Shown: positions 1 through 8,036 of the stretch, in pieces
Layout of the letters: each line of letters opens with the position of its first letter
Position numbering within the stretch: the stretch's first letter is position 1
Source of the DNA: Streptococcus suis
Lineage (GTDB): Bacteria > Bacillota > Bacilli > Lactobacillales > Streptococcaceae
Assembly: GCF_019794555.1 (NCBI RefSeq)
Contig: NZ_JAIMEP010000003.1
Coordinates: forward strand, 62,001-126,000
DNA: 64,000 bases
Direction: 5' to 3'
Translations under genes and position numbers: made by a program
Notes under the pieces: generated by a model
The model's database searches: none
What the model saw: only the letters and a program-made list of their open reading frames with translations
What the model was told of the DNA's origin: nothing

Positions 1-548
1 TTTACAATAGGAGCCTCTACATCAAATGGTATATCAGAATACATGTACTCTCCCGTCCACTCGATATACTTCCCATCTGGTGTGAAAAAGAATATCCCGT
101 TGTCGTTTTCACCATATGATCCATCAACGTCTGGAAGCCATTCATTGACTTCTGTGTGGGAACCACCTTGAACTAGCTCGTAATATTCCGAATCTGGTGT
201 CAGGAATGAGTTTAGGGAAGACACTTTCCCATCAACTGTAAAGGTTCCAACCACCGCTGAGCTATTCATCAGCAGGATATATCCCATTGGTTTTTGGATT
301 TTGGACGGTAACTGAATAGCCTTTTCACGTTGACCATTGACCCAATAGGCACGTCGGATAAGATTATACCGCTCTAAAGAATAATCAATGTCATTTGGAG
401 TTGACTGCCCATCCGAAAACTTATCCGCAAGTTTGAGTGTTGATTGCTTATCTTCATAAGCACTTGTTGTTTCAATATCATCGCAAGCTTCCAACGTAAA
501 GGCAAATGCAATCGCGATAGCAAAAGTTAGTAAATGTTTGATTTTCAT
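1..548 (-). CDS. Putative lipoprotein, C-terminus cut by window edge
   Basis: About 182 residues are visible, with no stop before position 1. The N-terminus has a Lys-containing n-region, a hydrophobic stretch of about 15 residues and then Leu-Glu-Ala-Cys near residues 19-22, which fits a lipoprotein signal peptide with the Cys lipidated and the protein anchored outside the membrane. The mature part (acidic and aromatic-rich) is not a family I recognise. Its place at the edge of an early prophage operon makes lysogenic conversion or superinfection exclusion possible, but that is inference only. Confidence 0.7.
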   Translation of the reverse strand, partial: MKIKHLLTFAIAIAFAFTLEACDDIETTSAYEDKQSTLKLADKFSDGQSTPNDIDYSLERYNLIRRAYWVNGQREKAIQLPSKIQKPMGYILLMNSSAVVGTFTVDGKVSSLNSFLTPDSEYYELVQGGSHTEVNEWLPDVDGSYGENDNGIFFFTPDGKYIEWTGEYMYSDIPFDVEAPIV

Positions 549-569
549 TGTTTTTCTCCTGTAATTTTT

Positions 570-734
570 TTATTGTGGTTTCTGCATAAATCCATGCCGT
601 GAAATAAGCACATCATCTAGTCTATTAGTACTACCTATATCTGTGTGATTTGCAATAACAGCAATATAAAAATATTCCCACATTTTCGGCTCTGGCACAT
701 CGACCAGTAGCACGCCTAGTTTTTCGTTAGTCAT
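570..734 (-). CDS. Small phage protein, 54 aa
   Basis: ATG at 734 preceded by AGAAAGAGG at good spacing; TAA at 570-572. The 54-residue product is soluble-looking with no recognised domain. It sits 21 nt upstream of the lipoprotein gene and is probably co-transcribed with it. The start region lies just left of the MazEF promoter, so the two transcription units are divergent. Confidence 0.6.
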   Translation of the reverse strand: MTNEKLGVLLVDVPEPKMWEYFYIAVIANHTDIGSTNRLDDVLISRHGFMQKPQ

Positions 735-751
735 TAGTTACCTCTTTCTAT

Positions 752-790
752 TTGACTTCCTCTTTTATTTTATATATACTTAGTGTATAC
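752..790 (+). promoter_or_regulatory. mazEF promoter with palindromic operator
   Basis: TTGACT at 752-757, a 17-nt gap, then TATACT at 775-780. An inverted repeat TATAC/GTATA (775-779 and 785-789, 5-nt centre) overlaps the -10. Autorepression by the antitoxin-toxin complex binding such a repeat is the known pattern for MazEF; binding here is inferred. Confidence 0.65.
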
Positions 791-807
791 AAACAGGAGG
801 ATATATC

Positions 808-1023
808 ATGAACACAGTTAAAACACGTAAAGTTGGCAACTCGCTTGCCATCACCATTCCAAAAGAATTGAATGTCGCTGAGGGCAAGGAGTTCATTGTC
901 TACAAGGGTATTGATGATGTCATCGTGTTAGCACCAAAAATCCAAAATCCATTTGATAACATGGAGCCGTTCATCATGGACAACGACTTCGAAGGGGTGG
1001 TCTTGCTTGACAATGAAGGATAA
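808..1023 (+). CDS. mazE: MazE/PemI-type antitoxin (AbrB-like)
   Basis: A 71-residue protein. The N-terminal half has the swapped-hairpin AbrB/MazE pattern (VKTRKVGNSLAITIPKEL, residues 4-21); the acidic C-terminal tail (residues 45-71) is the part that normally wraps the toxin. AGGAGG lies 8 nt before the ATG. The gene overlaps the toxin start by 11 nt, implying translational coupling. It should neutralise the toxin and repress the promoter upstream. It is encoded against the direction of the surrounding early phage operon, as is typical of an inserted module. Confidence 0.88.
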   Translation: MNTVKTRKVGNSLAITIPKELNVAEGKEFIVYKGIDDVIVLAPKIQNPFDNMEPFIMDNDFEGVVLLDNEG

Positions 1024-1357
1024 GTATATACCTCAGAAACAAGACATCATCTGGATTGACTTTGACCCCTCGCTTGGAAAGGAAATCCAGAAACGTAGAC
1101 CAGCCCTTGTCGTCTCCAGTCACAAGTACAGTCAGATGACAGGATTTGTCGCTGTCTGCCCTATCACTCACGGAGCAAAAGCTTTGGAAAGCCGTGGCTT
1201 ATCTGTCCCTATCCTTTCTGACAAGGTAGATGGAGCGGTCAATCCAATGCAACTCTACACCTTTGATTTCAGGGCACGAAACGCCAGCAAAATTACCCAG
1301 CTAGACACATGGACTTTTCAAAAAGTCGTCCAACTCTACAATTACATTTTCGACTAG
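1013..1357 (+). CDS. mazF: MazF/PemK-type endoribonuclease toxin
   Basis: A 114-residue protein. The start is taken at the ATG at 1013, inside the 3' end of the antitoxin, because the family begins a few residues before the QxGDI-like segment (here KQDIIWIDFDPSLGKE). The conserved RRPALVVS segment and the C-terminal helix are present. MazF proteins cleave mRNA at short specific sequences and stop growth when the labile antitoxin is lost. Its presence in a prophage could stabilise the element or cause abortive infection. Confidence 0.88.
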   Translation: MKDKYIPQKQDIIWIDFDPSLGKEIQKRRPALVVSSHKYSQMTGFVAVCPITHGAKALESRGLSVPILSDKVDGAVNPMQLYTFDFRARNASKITQLDTWTFQKVVQLYNYIFD

Positions 1358-1376
1358 AGCCAAACGGCTCTTTTTT
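1356..1376 (+). terminator. Terminator after mazF
   Basis: AGAGCC, AAAC-type loop, GGCTCT then six T. It separates the mazEF unit from the converging early operon. Confidence 0.8.
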
Positions 1377-1378
1377 CG

Positions 1379-1747
1379 TTAGTCATTGGTTGCCTCCCTA
1401 AAGTCTGGATGCTCTGTCAATTCAGGATTTTCAAAAATATTCCCTACCTTCTCAAAAACACTGCTGACACAATAACAAACAGGCTCAAACATTCCATGGT
1501 GCAATCTTACAGGTAGCAACTCTCCTGAGTGCATCCTAACCACATCACCTTCAAAAATCTCCTTGCCGTTGACATCAAAGAGCCCTGTGGATTGCATGAC
1601 AATCAAACCAGATTGTTCAATCGGTACCGCACCAATTAAATCCCTGTGTGGTTGCTCCATGTTATAGATTAGACCATTTTCTGTTATGTAAAAATGCTTG
1701 ACCCACTTATTGTGGAAAGTATTCCAAGCCCTAAACTTCGGTATCAT
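1379..1747 (-). CDS. YopX-family phage protein
   Basis: 122 residues from the ATG at 1747 (MIPKFRAWN...). The pattern RAWN at the start, then STGLFDVNGKEIFEGDVV in the middle, is that of YopX proteins, which are common in Gram-positive phages and of unknown biochemical function. The start is set by the 4-nt overlap with the stop of the upstream gene (1744-1747). It is the last gene of the leftward early run before mazEF. Confidence 0.8.
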   Translation of the reverse strand: MIPKFRAWNTFHNKWVKHFYITENGLIYNMEQPHRDLIGAVPIEQSGLIVMQSTGLFDVNGKEIFEGDVVRMHSGELLPVRLHHGMFEPVCYCVSSVFEKVGNIFENPELTEHPDFREATND

Positions 1748-1887
1748 TTTCTGCCTCCTTCGTAAAATAGCCAACTAGCACCTAATCCAAACATTATCTT
1801 CTGAGCAAGCGTCATCTCGTGGATAGCGTTCGGGACAAACGAATAAAATATCAGTATAAATCCAATAGACCTCAATAATTGTTTCAT
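1744..1887 (-). CDS. Small membrane protein, 47 aa
   Basis: Start at 1887 overlapping the upstream stop (TGATG); stop overlaps the next ATG. Two hydrophobic segments (about residues 5-19 and 27-41) suggest two membrane passes. Function unknown; part of the overlapping early operon. Confidence 0.6.
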   Translation of the reverse strand: MKQLLRSIGFILIFYSFVPNAIHEMTLAQKIMFGLGASWLFYEGGRK

Positions 1888-2099
1888 CACGCCTCCACAA
1901 TTTCCACTCCAGACACGAATAAAGCCTCGCAAACACAGTGTTCTGAACAGAATATGTTGTCCAATCCATCTGGGTCATCAAAATAATTAACTAGTAAGAA
2001 ATTATCTCGAATCATCAGATACTCTTCATCAAAGATTTCGCTCTGGCAATTTGCGCACACCGGACGTTCGTTATCTTCATTCACAATGTATTTCTCCAT
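1887..2099 (-). CDS. Small zinc-ribbon-like protein, 70 aa
   Basis: Starts at 2099 in a TGATG overlap with the DUF1642 gene. CANC (residues 15-18) and CSEHC (residues 51-55) give two Cys pairs that could hold one zinc ion. Otherwise acidic. Function unknown; small Zn-ribbon proteins are common in phage early regions. Confidence 0.65.
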   Translation of the reverse strand: MEKYIVNEDNERPVCANCQSEIFDEEYLMIRDNFLLVNYFDDPDGLDNIFCSEHCVCEALFVSGVEIVEA

Positions 2100-2680
2100 C
2101 ACTCCACCTCTTTCGCAAACTGCCAAGCCCACTCAAAATCCTTTTTGATTTCGGATTCAGTGAGTTGGGTGGTTGGGTCTTTTTTCCAATCATCTTGGGG
2201 TATTTCATCGGAACGGAAATAATTTCCGATAAGAACCTTCTCTTCTTTTTTATGCAAAAATGTGACAATACCTACGCTATTCGGGTCTGGTATCTCAACC
2301 GTGTACAACTTCTCCTGTTCGACCTCATAGCCGTCCAGCCAGGCTCGGGCTATCATATCTACCTTTTCAGGAATCAAGTCGTAATTCTCATCATATGCCC
2401 AATCACCGACTTTCTCATCATCATCCAGTCTGTAAAGAACTTTTTCCAAATGCCAACCAGAGCGTTTGCAACCCTCAATCCACTCCGCCACAAACTTCGG
2501 CACCACAACCTTCTGTGGTTCGTTTGGTTTCAAAAACTGATACACTTGTTTAACCGTTATTCTAAAAGGATGTGTGGTGCTGCGTACTGTGACATCAACT
2601 CCGTCAGTGTATGTTTCGTTGACTGTTATGGGTATAAACTCAGTACACCCGTCAACTTCATAAAAATCTTGCTGTTTCAT
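2099..2680 (-). CDS. DUF1642-type phage protein
   Basis: 193 residues. The central segment VVVPKFVAEWIEGCKRSG and the C-terminal ARAWLDGYEVEQEKLYTV motif are the hallmarks of DUF1642 proteins, a family confined to streptococcal and lactococcal phages with no known activity. The first 22 nt overlap the end of the methyltransferase gene, so the two are translated together. Confidence 0.8.
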   Translation of the reverse strand: MKQQDFYEVDGCTEFIPITVNETYTDGVDVTVRSTTHPFRITVKQVYQFLKPNEPQKVVVPKFVAEWIEGCKRSGWHLEKVLYRLDDDEKVGDWAYDENYDLIPEKVDMIARAWLDGYEVEQEKLYTVEIPDPNSVGIVTFLHKKEEKVLIGNYFRSDEIPQDDWKKDPTTQLTESEIKKDFEWAWQFAKEVE

Positions 2681-3914
2681 CTGTTTCCTCCAATCTCCTC
2701 GCTATTGCCTCAATCACATTAACCGTAACCGAGTTGCCAGCCTGCTTATATAGCTGACTATTACTATATACTGCTTGAGCTCTATCAAACGCCCAATCGG
2801 GGAATCCCTGTAGCCTCCAGCATTCTCGAGGTGTTAGCTTACGGATACGAAAATTCGGTGCCACAACACCCTGCTCCTCGCCTGTCAAAAGCGTGTTAGC
2901 CACTTGTTTACCAACACGTCCACGTCGTGTGGCAGAGTTGGGATGTGACAAATTGACTGAATCACCAACGGTTGCCTCAGAATAATCTTTGGTAGTTGCC
3001 TCTTTGATGGCTAATAAGTTATTCTCCTGCCAACTGTTGCTAGTCAATGTAGGTGCTGTATCATGCTCGCCACCTTGATTGTAACCATGCCCACGTTGAA
3101 TGATTTTGGGCTCCAGTCCGCCACCTCGCATGGTATTTAGGCAGGGAGAAATGCCGTTCGGATCATACACCCGACCTCGATGTGGGTTCCCTCCAAAACT
3201 CTTCGTGTTCAGTAGATTGCCTATCTGTACCACAATTTTCTGCCCTTCACCCTTGTTTGTCGTCAAGGTTGGAGCCAAGCCGTCCGAAGAAAATACCTCG
3301 CCATTTATACCGTTGCCAGATGGATTGATATTCCCTACTCTTCTCGGCTTGTCAAAGTTAACTTCCTCGTCACCTCCTCCGAAAGGAAATATCGCTCGTC
3401 CACCTGCTCCTCTAAGATGTCCGATAATAAACACCCGCTCTCTGTTTTGGGGGACTCCAAAATTCTTGCTGTTGAACACTTGCCATTCCGCATCATACCC
3501 CAATTCATCCAACGCTCCGATGATAGTCTCGAACGTATTTCCGTTGTCGTGATTGAGCAATCCTGTGACGTTCTCAAGGAATAGATACTTAGGTCGGAGA
3601 ATAGATGCGAACCTAGCAATCTCAAAGAATAAAGTCCCTCTAGTATCTTCAAATCCTGCTCGCTTACCAGCAATGCTGAAAGCCTGGCACGGAAATCCTC
3701 CACAGATAACATCCACACGTCCGATTCCTCGAACAGACTCATCTGTAACTCCTGTGATGTCATGAAATTCAAATTCTCCTTCTGTATCATGTATCGCTTT
3801 GTAACTCTTTCTGGCAAACGGGTCTATCTCACAAAAACCAACACATTCGTGACCTGCACGTTCCATACCAAGACGAAACCCACCAATGCCAGCGAAAAGG
3901 TCAAGAAATTTCAT
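2658..3914 (-). CDS. Phage DNA (cytosine-5) methyltransferase
   Basis: 418 residues with a full C5-methyltransferase motif order: SAM-binding FAGIGG near residue 8, catalytic PCQ at 75-77 (Cys76), ENV at 114-116, QNRER near 156-160, a target-recognition region about 190-330, then RKLTPRECWRLQGF and the C-terminal AGNSV motif. It would methylate cytosines in host and phage DNA using S-adenosylmethionine. There is no restriction gene beside it, so it is an orphan methylase, most likely protecting phage DNA from host restriction. It shares the TRR-RVGK-type segment and overall length with the one at 42092-43372 in the second prophage. Confidence 0.92.
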   Translation of the reverse strand: MKFLDLFAGIGGFRLGMERAGHECVGFCEIDPFARKSYKAIHDTEGEFEFHDITGVTDESVRGIGRVDVICGGFPCQAFSIAGKRAGFEDTRGTLFFEIARFASILRPKYLFLENVTGLLNHDNGNTFETIIGALDELGYDAEWQVFNSKNFGVPQNRERVFIIGHLRGAGGRAIFPFGGGDEEVNFDKPRRVGNINPSGNGINGEVFSSDGLAPTLTTNKGEGQKIVVQIGNLLNTKSFGGNPHRGRVYDPNGISPCLNTMRGGGLEPKIIQRGHGYNQGGEHDTAPTLTSNSWQENNLLAIKEATTKDYSEATVGDSVNLSHPNSATRRGRVGKQVANTLLTGEEQGVVAPNFRIRKLTPRECWRLQGFPDWAFDRAQAVYSNSQLYKQAGNSVTVNVIEAIARRLEETDETARFL

Positions 3915-4210
3915 TCTTTCCGTCCTTTCAAATACTCAGGCATATCCTGCCCGATTTCAATTTCATCGTACTGCTCCCTGGTCACCAGGAACTTACCATA
4001 CGGACCTACTTCGACATAGTAGTGTCCGTTGATAATACCCTTATCTGTGACCTTGCCAATCATCTCTGTGCCTGCGTTGTCGACGGTGTAGATGATGATA
4101 GGTTCGCGAGATTCCAAAGTATCAATCTTGTTTCGCATACTATGTGCTTCAATTAACGACACAATCAACGCGAAGCCTAGTGCTACCACTATTAATCCTT
4201 CTTTTCGCAT
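3911..4210 (-). CDS. DUF1372-type phage protein, 99 aa
   Basis: N-terminal hydrophobic segment (residues 5-21) followed by a soluble domain ending in GHYYVEVGPYGKFLVTREQYD, as in DUF1372 proteins of streptococcal phages. Probably membrane-anchored or exported. Overlaps the methyltransferase ATG by 4 nt. Function unknown. Confidence 0.7.
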   Translation of the reverse strand: MRKEGLIVVALGFALIVSLIEAHSMRNKIDTLESREPIIIYTVDNAGTEMIGKVTDKGIINGHYYVEVGPYGKFLVTREQYDEIEIGQDMPEYLKGRKE

Positions 4211-4371
4211 TGTTCCTCCAACTCATCACTCTTAGCCCAGTATCTCGGTCCTTTGTCCCTCGCGACTTCGTAGCAATATCTAGACATTGGTCTGACAGCC
4301 TTAATTATTCCTATTCCATCCTTGATATTTAATCCATCCTTTGGTCTAACCCTTGTTCCTATTTTTAACAT
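4192..4371 (-). CDS. Small phage protein, 59 aa
   Basis: ATG at 4371 immediately follows the stop of the upstream gene (4372-4374); the stop lies inside the start of the DUF1372 gene. Basic N-terminal half (MLKIGTRVRPKDG) and a Cys-containing C-terminus. No family recognised; the overlaps on both sides support a real gene. Confidence 0.6.
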   Translation of the reverse strand: MLKIGTRVRPKDGLNIKDGIGIIKAVRPMSRYCYEVARDKGPRYWAKSDELEEQCEKKD

Positions 4372-4584
4372 TTACATTTTCCTCTCAATCAAGTAATAAC
4401 AATCACAAGCTCCATAATCAACTCGCTTCACTTCTTCCGAACCACTAGTCCTAAAAAATGGACGTTGAATCGCAGAATAGGAAAAAATATGCTGATAGAT
4501 AGCCTGCTTGACATCTTCTTTGGTTTCATAGACCCCTATCGGAAAAATCCAGCCACCATTCACAATGAAATCCAGCTTATACAT
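4372..4584 (-). CDS. Small phage protein, 70 aa
   Basis: Aromatic-rich soluble protein with a CDCYYLIER segment at the C-terminus. Overlaps the upstream stop by one base (4584). No recognised domain; supported by gene packing in the early operon. Confidence 0.6.
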   Translation of the reverse strand: MYKLDFIVNGGWIFPIGVYETKEDVKQAIYQHIFSYSAIQRPFFRTSGSEEVKRVDYGACDCYYLIERKM

Positions 4585-4775
4585 CAGTCCTCCTCAATCA
4601 AATAAAAATTTCCATAATCTTTAAGAGCTCTCGAAACATGGATAGCAGCAGCACGACTAGCAAACCGCATAGCCTGTCGCTCGTTGCCATAAGAAATATC
4701 AATTCCAGTACAGCTGACCTTTACTTCTCTGATAAATGGTCTGTCCTGCTTTGAGCCATGTTTAAGTTTCACCAT
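4584..4775 (-). CDS. Small basic phage protein, 63 aa
   Basis: Start taken at the ATG at 4775 (MVKLKHGSK), inside the 3' end of the replication gene. Many Arg/Lys residues and a RFASRAAAIHVSRALKDYG segment that could form a helix. No known family. Function unknown. Confidence 0.55.
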   Translation of the reverse strand: MVKLKHGSKQDRPFIREVKVSCTGIDISYGNERQAMRFASRAAAIHVSRALKDYGNFYLIEED

Positions 4776-5790
4776 TTTCCATAGCCTCCAGTTCAGCATA
4801 TATATCTTTCAACTTGGCCTGCCCCTCAGGAGTTTGTTTGCTTGCTAAAACTTTTTCAGCCCAGTCAGGCACAGGCTCTCCCTTTTCGTCAGCAAGCATT
4901 TTTGCCTTCAAAGCCTGCATACGTTGCATGGCTTCTTCTGAATTGTCCTGCTCAATTTCTTCCAAGGCCCAGTCAGGAATGTTGGTTTTTCTAAGCTGGG
5001 ATGTATTTCCATTTTGGAAAGATCCACTTTTTCTGTCGATAAAGTTTCGTTGCTCCTCGTCCTGTTTGACTATGGTCCTGATGTCGTTCTTAGCCCAGTT
5101 CTTCAAGATTGCATTGACATAGCCAAAATTTCTCTTTGCATTATCTGCTGCTCTATCAATAGCTCTCTTGACAAGTTCAGGCTCAAGCCTATCAATATCT
5201 AAGTAATCTTTTAGTTTCTCATACTGATAGCCGTCCAAGGAACCAATTCTTTGTTGATAATATTCGTAAATATTTAATTCAGTAGCAGGTTTAACAATAT
5301 CTACTTCTGACTCTGTCTCTTTCTCTATATCTATCTCTTTTTTTAACTCTATCTCTTTCTCTAACTCTAACTCTGTTGGACAGTTGTTGGACACCTGTTG
5401 GACATTGTCCAATCTCAAAGTTTTTCTTTGCTCACGCTTATACCTTGCCCAATCTGTTTCTTGCTCCATCAGAGCTGGAACTTGCAACATTTCAGCGTTA
5501 TGCTCGTCATCTATTTGAATCAATCCTGCTTGTTTAAAATAACCGATTGTCATCTGGATTTCTTCTTCCTCAACATCCAATTTGACAGCAAGTTCTTTTT
5601 CCAAGCTTGGCAAAGTTCCCTCGTAGTATAAGACTCCTTCTGTCGATAAAGATTCCAACATGAGCATTTGGTAAATCAATACAATGTCTTTTCCTCCTGG
5701 CACCCTTTTCAGTGCATGCTTAATAGCCAGGTTTTTGAAGAAGTTCTGGTCAAGTTTTAACCAAAAAAACACTTTTTTCTTCTTTTTCAT
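4762..5790 (-). CDS. DnaD-like phage replication organiser
   Basis: 342 residues from the ATG at 5790. The N-terminal 120 residues match the winged-helix replisome organiser domain of Gram-positive phages (KKVFFWLKLDQNFF, then IVLIYQMLMLESL). Residues about 175-250 fit a DnaD/DnaB C-terminal domain (YYQQRIGSL...NYVNAILKNW pattern). A charged Glu/Lys linker separates them. Such proteins bind the phage origin and recruit host DnaB/DnaC. The origin is often inside or near this gene, but I see no clear iterons here. Confidence 0.85.
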   Translation of the reverse strand: MKKKKKVFFWLKLDQNFFKNLAIKHALKRVPGGKDIVLIYQMLMLESLSTEGVLYYEGTLPSLEKELAVKLDVEEEEIQMTIGYFKQAGLIQIDDEHNAEMLQVPALMEQETDWARYKREQRKTLRLDNVQQVSNNCPTELELEKEIELKKEIDIEKETESEVDIVKPATELNIYEYYQQRIGSLDGYQYEKLKDYLDIDRLEPELVKRAIDRAADNAKRNFGYVNAILKNWAKNDIRTIVKQDEEQRNFIDRKSGSFQNGNTSQLRKTNIPDWALEEIEQDNSEEAMQRMQALKAKMLADEKGEPVPDWAEKVLASKQTPEGQAKLKDIYAELEAMENGET

Positions 5791-5939
5791 TCCTTCTCCT
5801 CCCACATCTCAGCATTGATACCCTTATTCCACAGGTCCTGTTGGTAAATCCTAGCCACCTGCCAACTATCGAAACATTTTTTATAGTAATGCTTACGACC
5901 ACGACCCTTTTTATTTACTTTTGCCACAACCCAGACCAT
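5787..5939 (-). CDS. Small basic phage protein, 50 aa
   Basis: ATG at 5939, TGA at 5787 in an ATGA overlap with the replication gene. Strongly basic N-terminal half (KVNKKGRGRKHYYKK), acidic tail. The overlap supports it; function unknown. Confidence 0.5.
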   Translation of the reverse strand: MVWVVAKVNKKGRGRKHYYKKCFDSWQVARIYQQDLWNKGINAEMWEEKE

Positions 5940-5941
5940 AG

Positions 5942-6196
5942 CTAGACCTCACGATTTGCCAGTGATTCTGCCTGGCACTTGTTAACTTTTTCTAAATGGT
6001 CAATCCGTCTATTTAGTTCTTTGATTAGCCTAGCCTTACCAACACACTCCTGTGTTTTTAGATCAGCCAACTTCTTAAATTCCTTGACCCTGTATCTTTC
6101 ATATGCAAGCTCCCGTTCAAGTTCATACTGGCTTTGAGGAATGTAATCCTCTTCATCCACACTCAAAAACTTTTTCATCATGTCCCAAAATTTCAT
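5942..6196 (-). CDS. Coiled-coil phage protein, 84 aa
   Basis: Residues 22-78 are rich in Glu, Lys, Arg and Leu with heptad spacing, so a coiled coil is likely. No family recognised. Lies in the leftward early operon 2 nt before the 50-aa gene. Confidence 0.55.
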   Translation of the reverse strand: MKFWDMMKKFLSVDEEDYIPQSQYELERELAYERYRVKEFKKLADLKTQECVGKARLIKELNRRIDHLEKVNKCQAESLANREV

Positions 6197-6197
6197 T

Positions 6198-6386
6198 CTA
6201 TCCTCCGTAATATCTGTGAATTTGTAAGTATCTCAAATTCCGCTCTGGTTGCTTTTCTTCAATCACAGGCTCCTTGACCTCTATTTCTATCTCAACAGGC
6301 TTACGAAGTAGCCAGATTAATATTGGGGTCAAAATAGCAATAAATGCTAATCCTTGCTCAGTTGTCAACATCAATTCTTCTGTCAT
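6198..6386 (-). CDS. Small membrane protein, 62 aa
   Basis: Start at the ATG at 6386 (MTEELMLTTEQG). One membrane helix at about residues 11-28, followed by an acidic cytoplasmic tail. Family unknown; common architecture among small phage early proteins. Confidence 0.55.
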   Translation of the reverse strand: MTEELMLTTEQGLAFIAILTPILIWLLRKPVEIEIEVKEPVIEEKQPERNLRYLQIHRYYGG

Positions 6387-6394
6387 ATCCTCTC

Positions 6395-6667
6395 CTATGC
6401 TAATGCTTGCCAATTATCACGTAGCCAGACACGAACAGCATCCCGTGGAATGCGGATGCTACCGTTCTCATTCTTAATGGTCGGCATACCTTTTGAAATA
6501 AAATATTTAACAGTCGCATCGCCAATTTTCAGCCACTTTCTAAACTCGGCTTGAGTCATGATTGGTGGATAGGTATTGTCAGGATCAAACATCTCAGACT
6601 TTTCAGCCCATGCCACAGTCATGATGTTTTCTATCTTTTCTTTAAAAAAGCTTTCAAAATCAATCAT
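6395..6667 (-). CDS. DUF771 / excisionase-like DNA-binding protein
   Basis: 90 residues with an MTQAEFRKWLKIGDATVKYFISKG helix-turn-helix of the MerR/excisionase type and the closing RIPRDAVRVWLRDNW segment seen in DUF771 proteins. In streptococcal phages this gene lies next to the antirepressor, as here. A role in excision or early regulation is inferred. Confidence 0.75.
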   Translation of the reverse strand: MIDFESFFKEKIENIMTVAWAEKSEMFDPDNTYPPIMTQAEFRKWLKIGDATVKYFISKGMPTIKNENGSIRIPRDAVRVWLRDNWQALA

Positions 6668-6714
6668 AATATGTTACACTTTCCTTGTATGTTTATATCT
6701 GAGCCTGATTGCCG

Positions 6715-7443
6715 TCAGGCTTTTTGCATGTCTTCGTTCAAAAACTTGTTGATGAAGTAAGTCTGACCCTTACCCGTCATCTTGGTCGTCTTGCTGATCC
6801 GAATGCTGCCATTAGGCTCATTATGTGTCCGCTCCTTGACCTCAAACAAGCTCATATCCATAGACATCTGGGTCGGCATATTGTAGCTCTCTCCACGTTT
6901 CCGAATGAGAAAACCATTATTGCGCAACCACTCAAACAATCGATTTTGACCGATATTGTAGCCATTCTGACGCAAAATCTTGGCAAAGTCCCCAATCAAG
7001 ATAGATGTAGCACTAGCCTCGACCGCATTAGCAAACAGCACCTTGGGCTTGTCCGCCTCAATCTGTGCCTCTAGCTGATGCACCTTCTTGTCAGCCAATA
7101 GCAGAGCGCGAGCCATAATCTTCTCTGGACTGTTGAAGTCCTTTTCTATTTGTATAAAATACTGACGAACTTGCTTGCCACGGTCAGACCGTTGGATCAT
7201 AGCAATTTCCTTGGCCATGTCCAGCTTGATAATATGGTCAACTTTGTTGTGACCTCCGCGACCTGTTTGGTTTCCAAAATTGGAAAGCAAAACGTAGTCT
7301 TCATTTTCCGTAAAACCATACTCGGTCATACGGTCAAACCAAGTTGTATAGTTTGAATTGACCCCTAAAGCCTCATGCAACTGCCGACCAGATACAACAG
7401 GCTCTTGATTGTCATTCACACTGATATTGATAATTTCGTTCAT
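6715..7443 (-). CDS. ant: Phage antirepressor (AntA N-domain, KilAC C-domain)
   Basis: 242 residues from the ATG at 7443. The N-terminal AntA/AntB domain is clear (VVSGRQLHEALGVNSNYTTWF, residues 18-38, then GRGGHNKVDHIIKLDMAKEIAMIQ). The C-terminal half (about 120-240) matches KilAC with the GDFAKILRQNGYNIGQNRLFEWLRNNG segment. Antirepressors bind the CI repressor or its operators and promote lytic growth. It is third in the leftward operon behind the Cro-like gene, consistent with lytic-side expression. Confidence 0.88.
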   Translation of the reverse strand: MNEIINISVNDNQEPVVSGRQLHEALGVNSNYTTWFDRMTEYGFTENEDYVLLSNFGNQTGRGGHNKVDHIIKLDMAKEIAMIQRSDRGKQVRQYFIQIEKDFNSPEKIMARALLLADKKVHQLEAQIEADKPKVLFANAVEASATSILIGDFAKILRQNGYNIGQNRLFEWLRNNGFLIRKRGESYNMPTQMSMDMSLFEVKERTHNEPNGSIRISKTTKMTGKGQTYFINKFLNEDMQKA

Positions 7444-7574
7444 ATACTTCCCCTCCTTATCTCTCTGAGTGCCAACACAGTCTCCCACACATCTAGCCCC
7501 TCAAGGCTATCGACTATCAGTTGACTGAGTTGGTAGTTTTTCTTTTGCCAGTTGGCGATTAGCTTCTTACTCAT
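7440..7574 (-). CDS. Small phage protein, 44 aa
   Basis: ATG at 7574, inside the 3' end of the Cro-like gene; TGA at 7440-7442 in an ATGA overlap with the antirepressor. Overlap at both ends supports it. Amphipathic; no known family. Confidence 0.5.
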   Translation of the reverse strand: MSKKLIANWQKKNYQLSQLIVDSLEGLDVWETVLALREIRRGSI

Positions 7575-7782
7575 ATTCTTCAAAACTTTCCCAACTCTCA
7601 GAAATTCTAAGTTTCTTGTTTACTTTCAGTTTGAGGTTATCACTACCATGACCATCTTTTAGTAGTCGACTGACCATTGCTGGTGAAACACCAATCACAA
7701 TCGCAAAGTCTGACTGCGACCAACCACGTTCGTGTAGTCGCTTTTTTACCAAATCAATCCATTTTTGATGTTGTTGGCTCAT
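7567..7782 (-). CDS. Cro-like HTH regulator, 71 aa
   Basis: Start at 7782 (MSQQHQKWIDLVKKRL). Residues 20-41 (WSQSDFAIVIGVSPAMVSRLLK) form a canonical Xre helix-turn-helix. The small size and place as the first gene of the leftward operon fit Cro, which would switch off lysogeny promoters. The start was chosen over in-frame upstream codons because those lie in the divergent gene. Confidence 0.75.
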   Translation of the reverse strand: MSQQHQKWIDLVKKRLHERGWSQSDFAIVIGVSPAMVSRLLKDGHGSDNLKLKVNKKLRISESWESFEEYE

Positions 7783-7803
7783 ATTTTCCCTTTCTATTTT
7801 TGG

Positions 7804-7809
7804 TATAAT
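7804..7809 (+). promoter_or_regulatory. Candidate -10 (TATAAT) for the 64-aa gene
   Basis: TATAAT 32 nt before the ATG at 7842. No convincing -35 at 17 nt, so confidence is limited. Confidence 0.4.
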
Positions 7810-7841
7810 TGACTTATCATCACGGAAAGGAGGATAGGTCA

Positions 7842-8036
7842 ATGAAATCTTTTGACGATTTTGTATCAACTCTCTCAGCTCAAAAAGTAACTGAACTGGT
7901 CGGTAAAGCAAATCAAGCAGCCACTTCTATTGCCAACTCTGTGCCTGAGCAACAAAAGGAAACGCTCATTGCTGTCACAGCTTTCACTACTTCACTTGAG
8001 CTGTTGAGAGAGTATCATGAATGGCTGAACCAATAG
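7842..8036 (+). CDS. Small phage protein, 64 aa
   Basis: ATG at 7842 follows GGAAAGGAGG at 7 nt. Helical, no recognised domain. It lies between the Cro-like and 121-aa genes, on the opposite strand to both, and its last 50 nt overlap the end of the 121-aa gene. Confidence 0.65.
   Translation: MKSFDDFVSTLSAQKVTELVGKANQAATSIANSVPEQQKETLIAVTAFTTSLELLREYHEWLNQ

Noticed and set aside
2051..2722. 223-aa plus-strand open frame
   Set aside because: Shadow of DUF1642 on the other strand; no ribosome site and low-complexity translation.
6700..6726. Plus-strand terminator shape at the antirepressor end
   Set aside because: The hairpin overlaps the antirepressor stop and no plus-strand gene reads into it.
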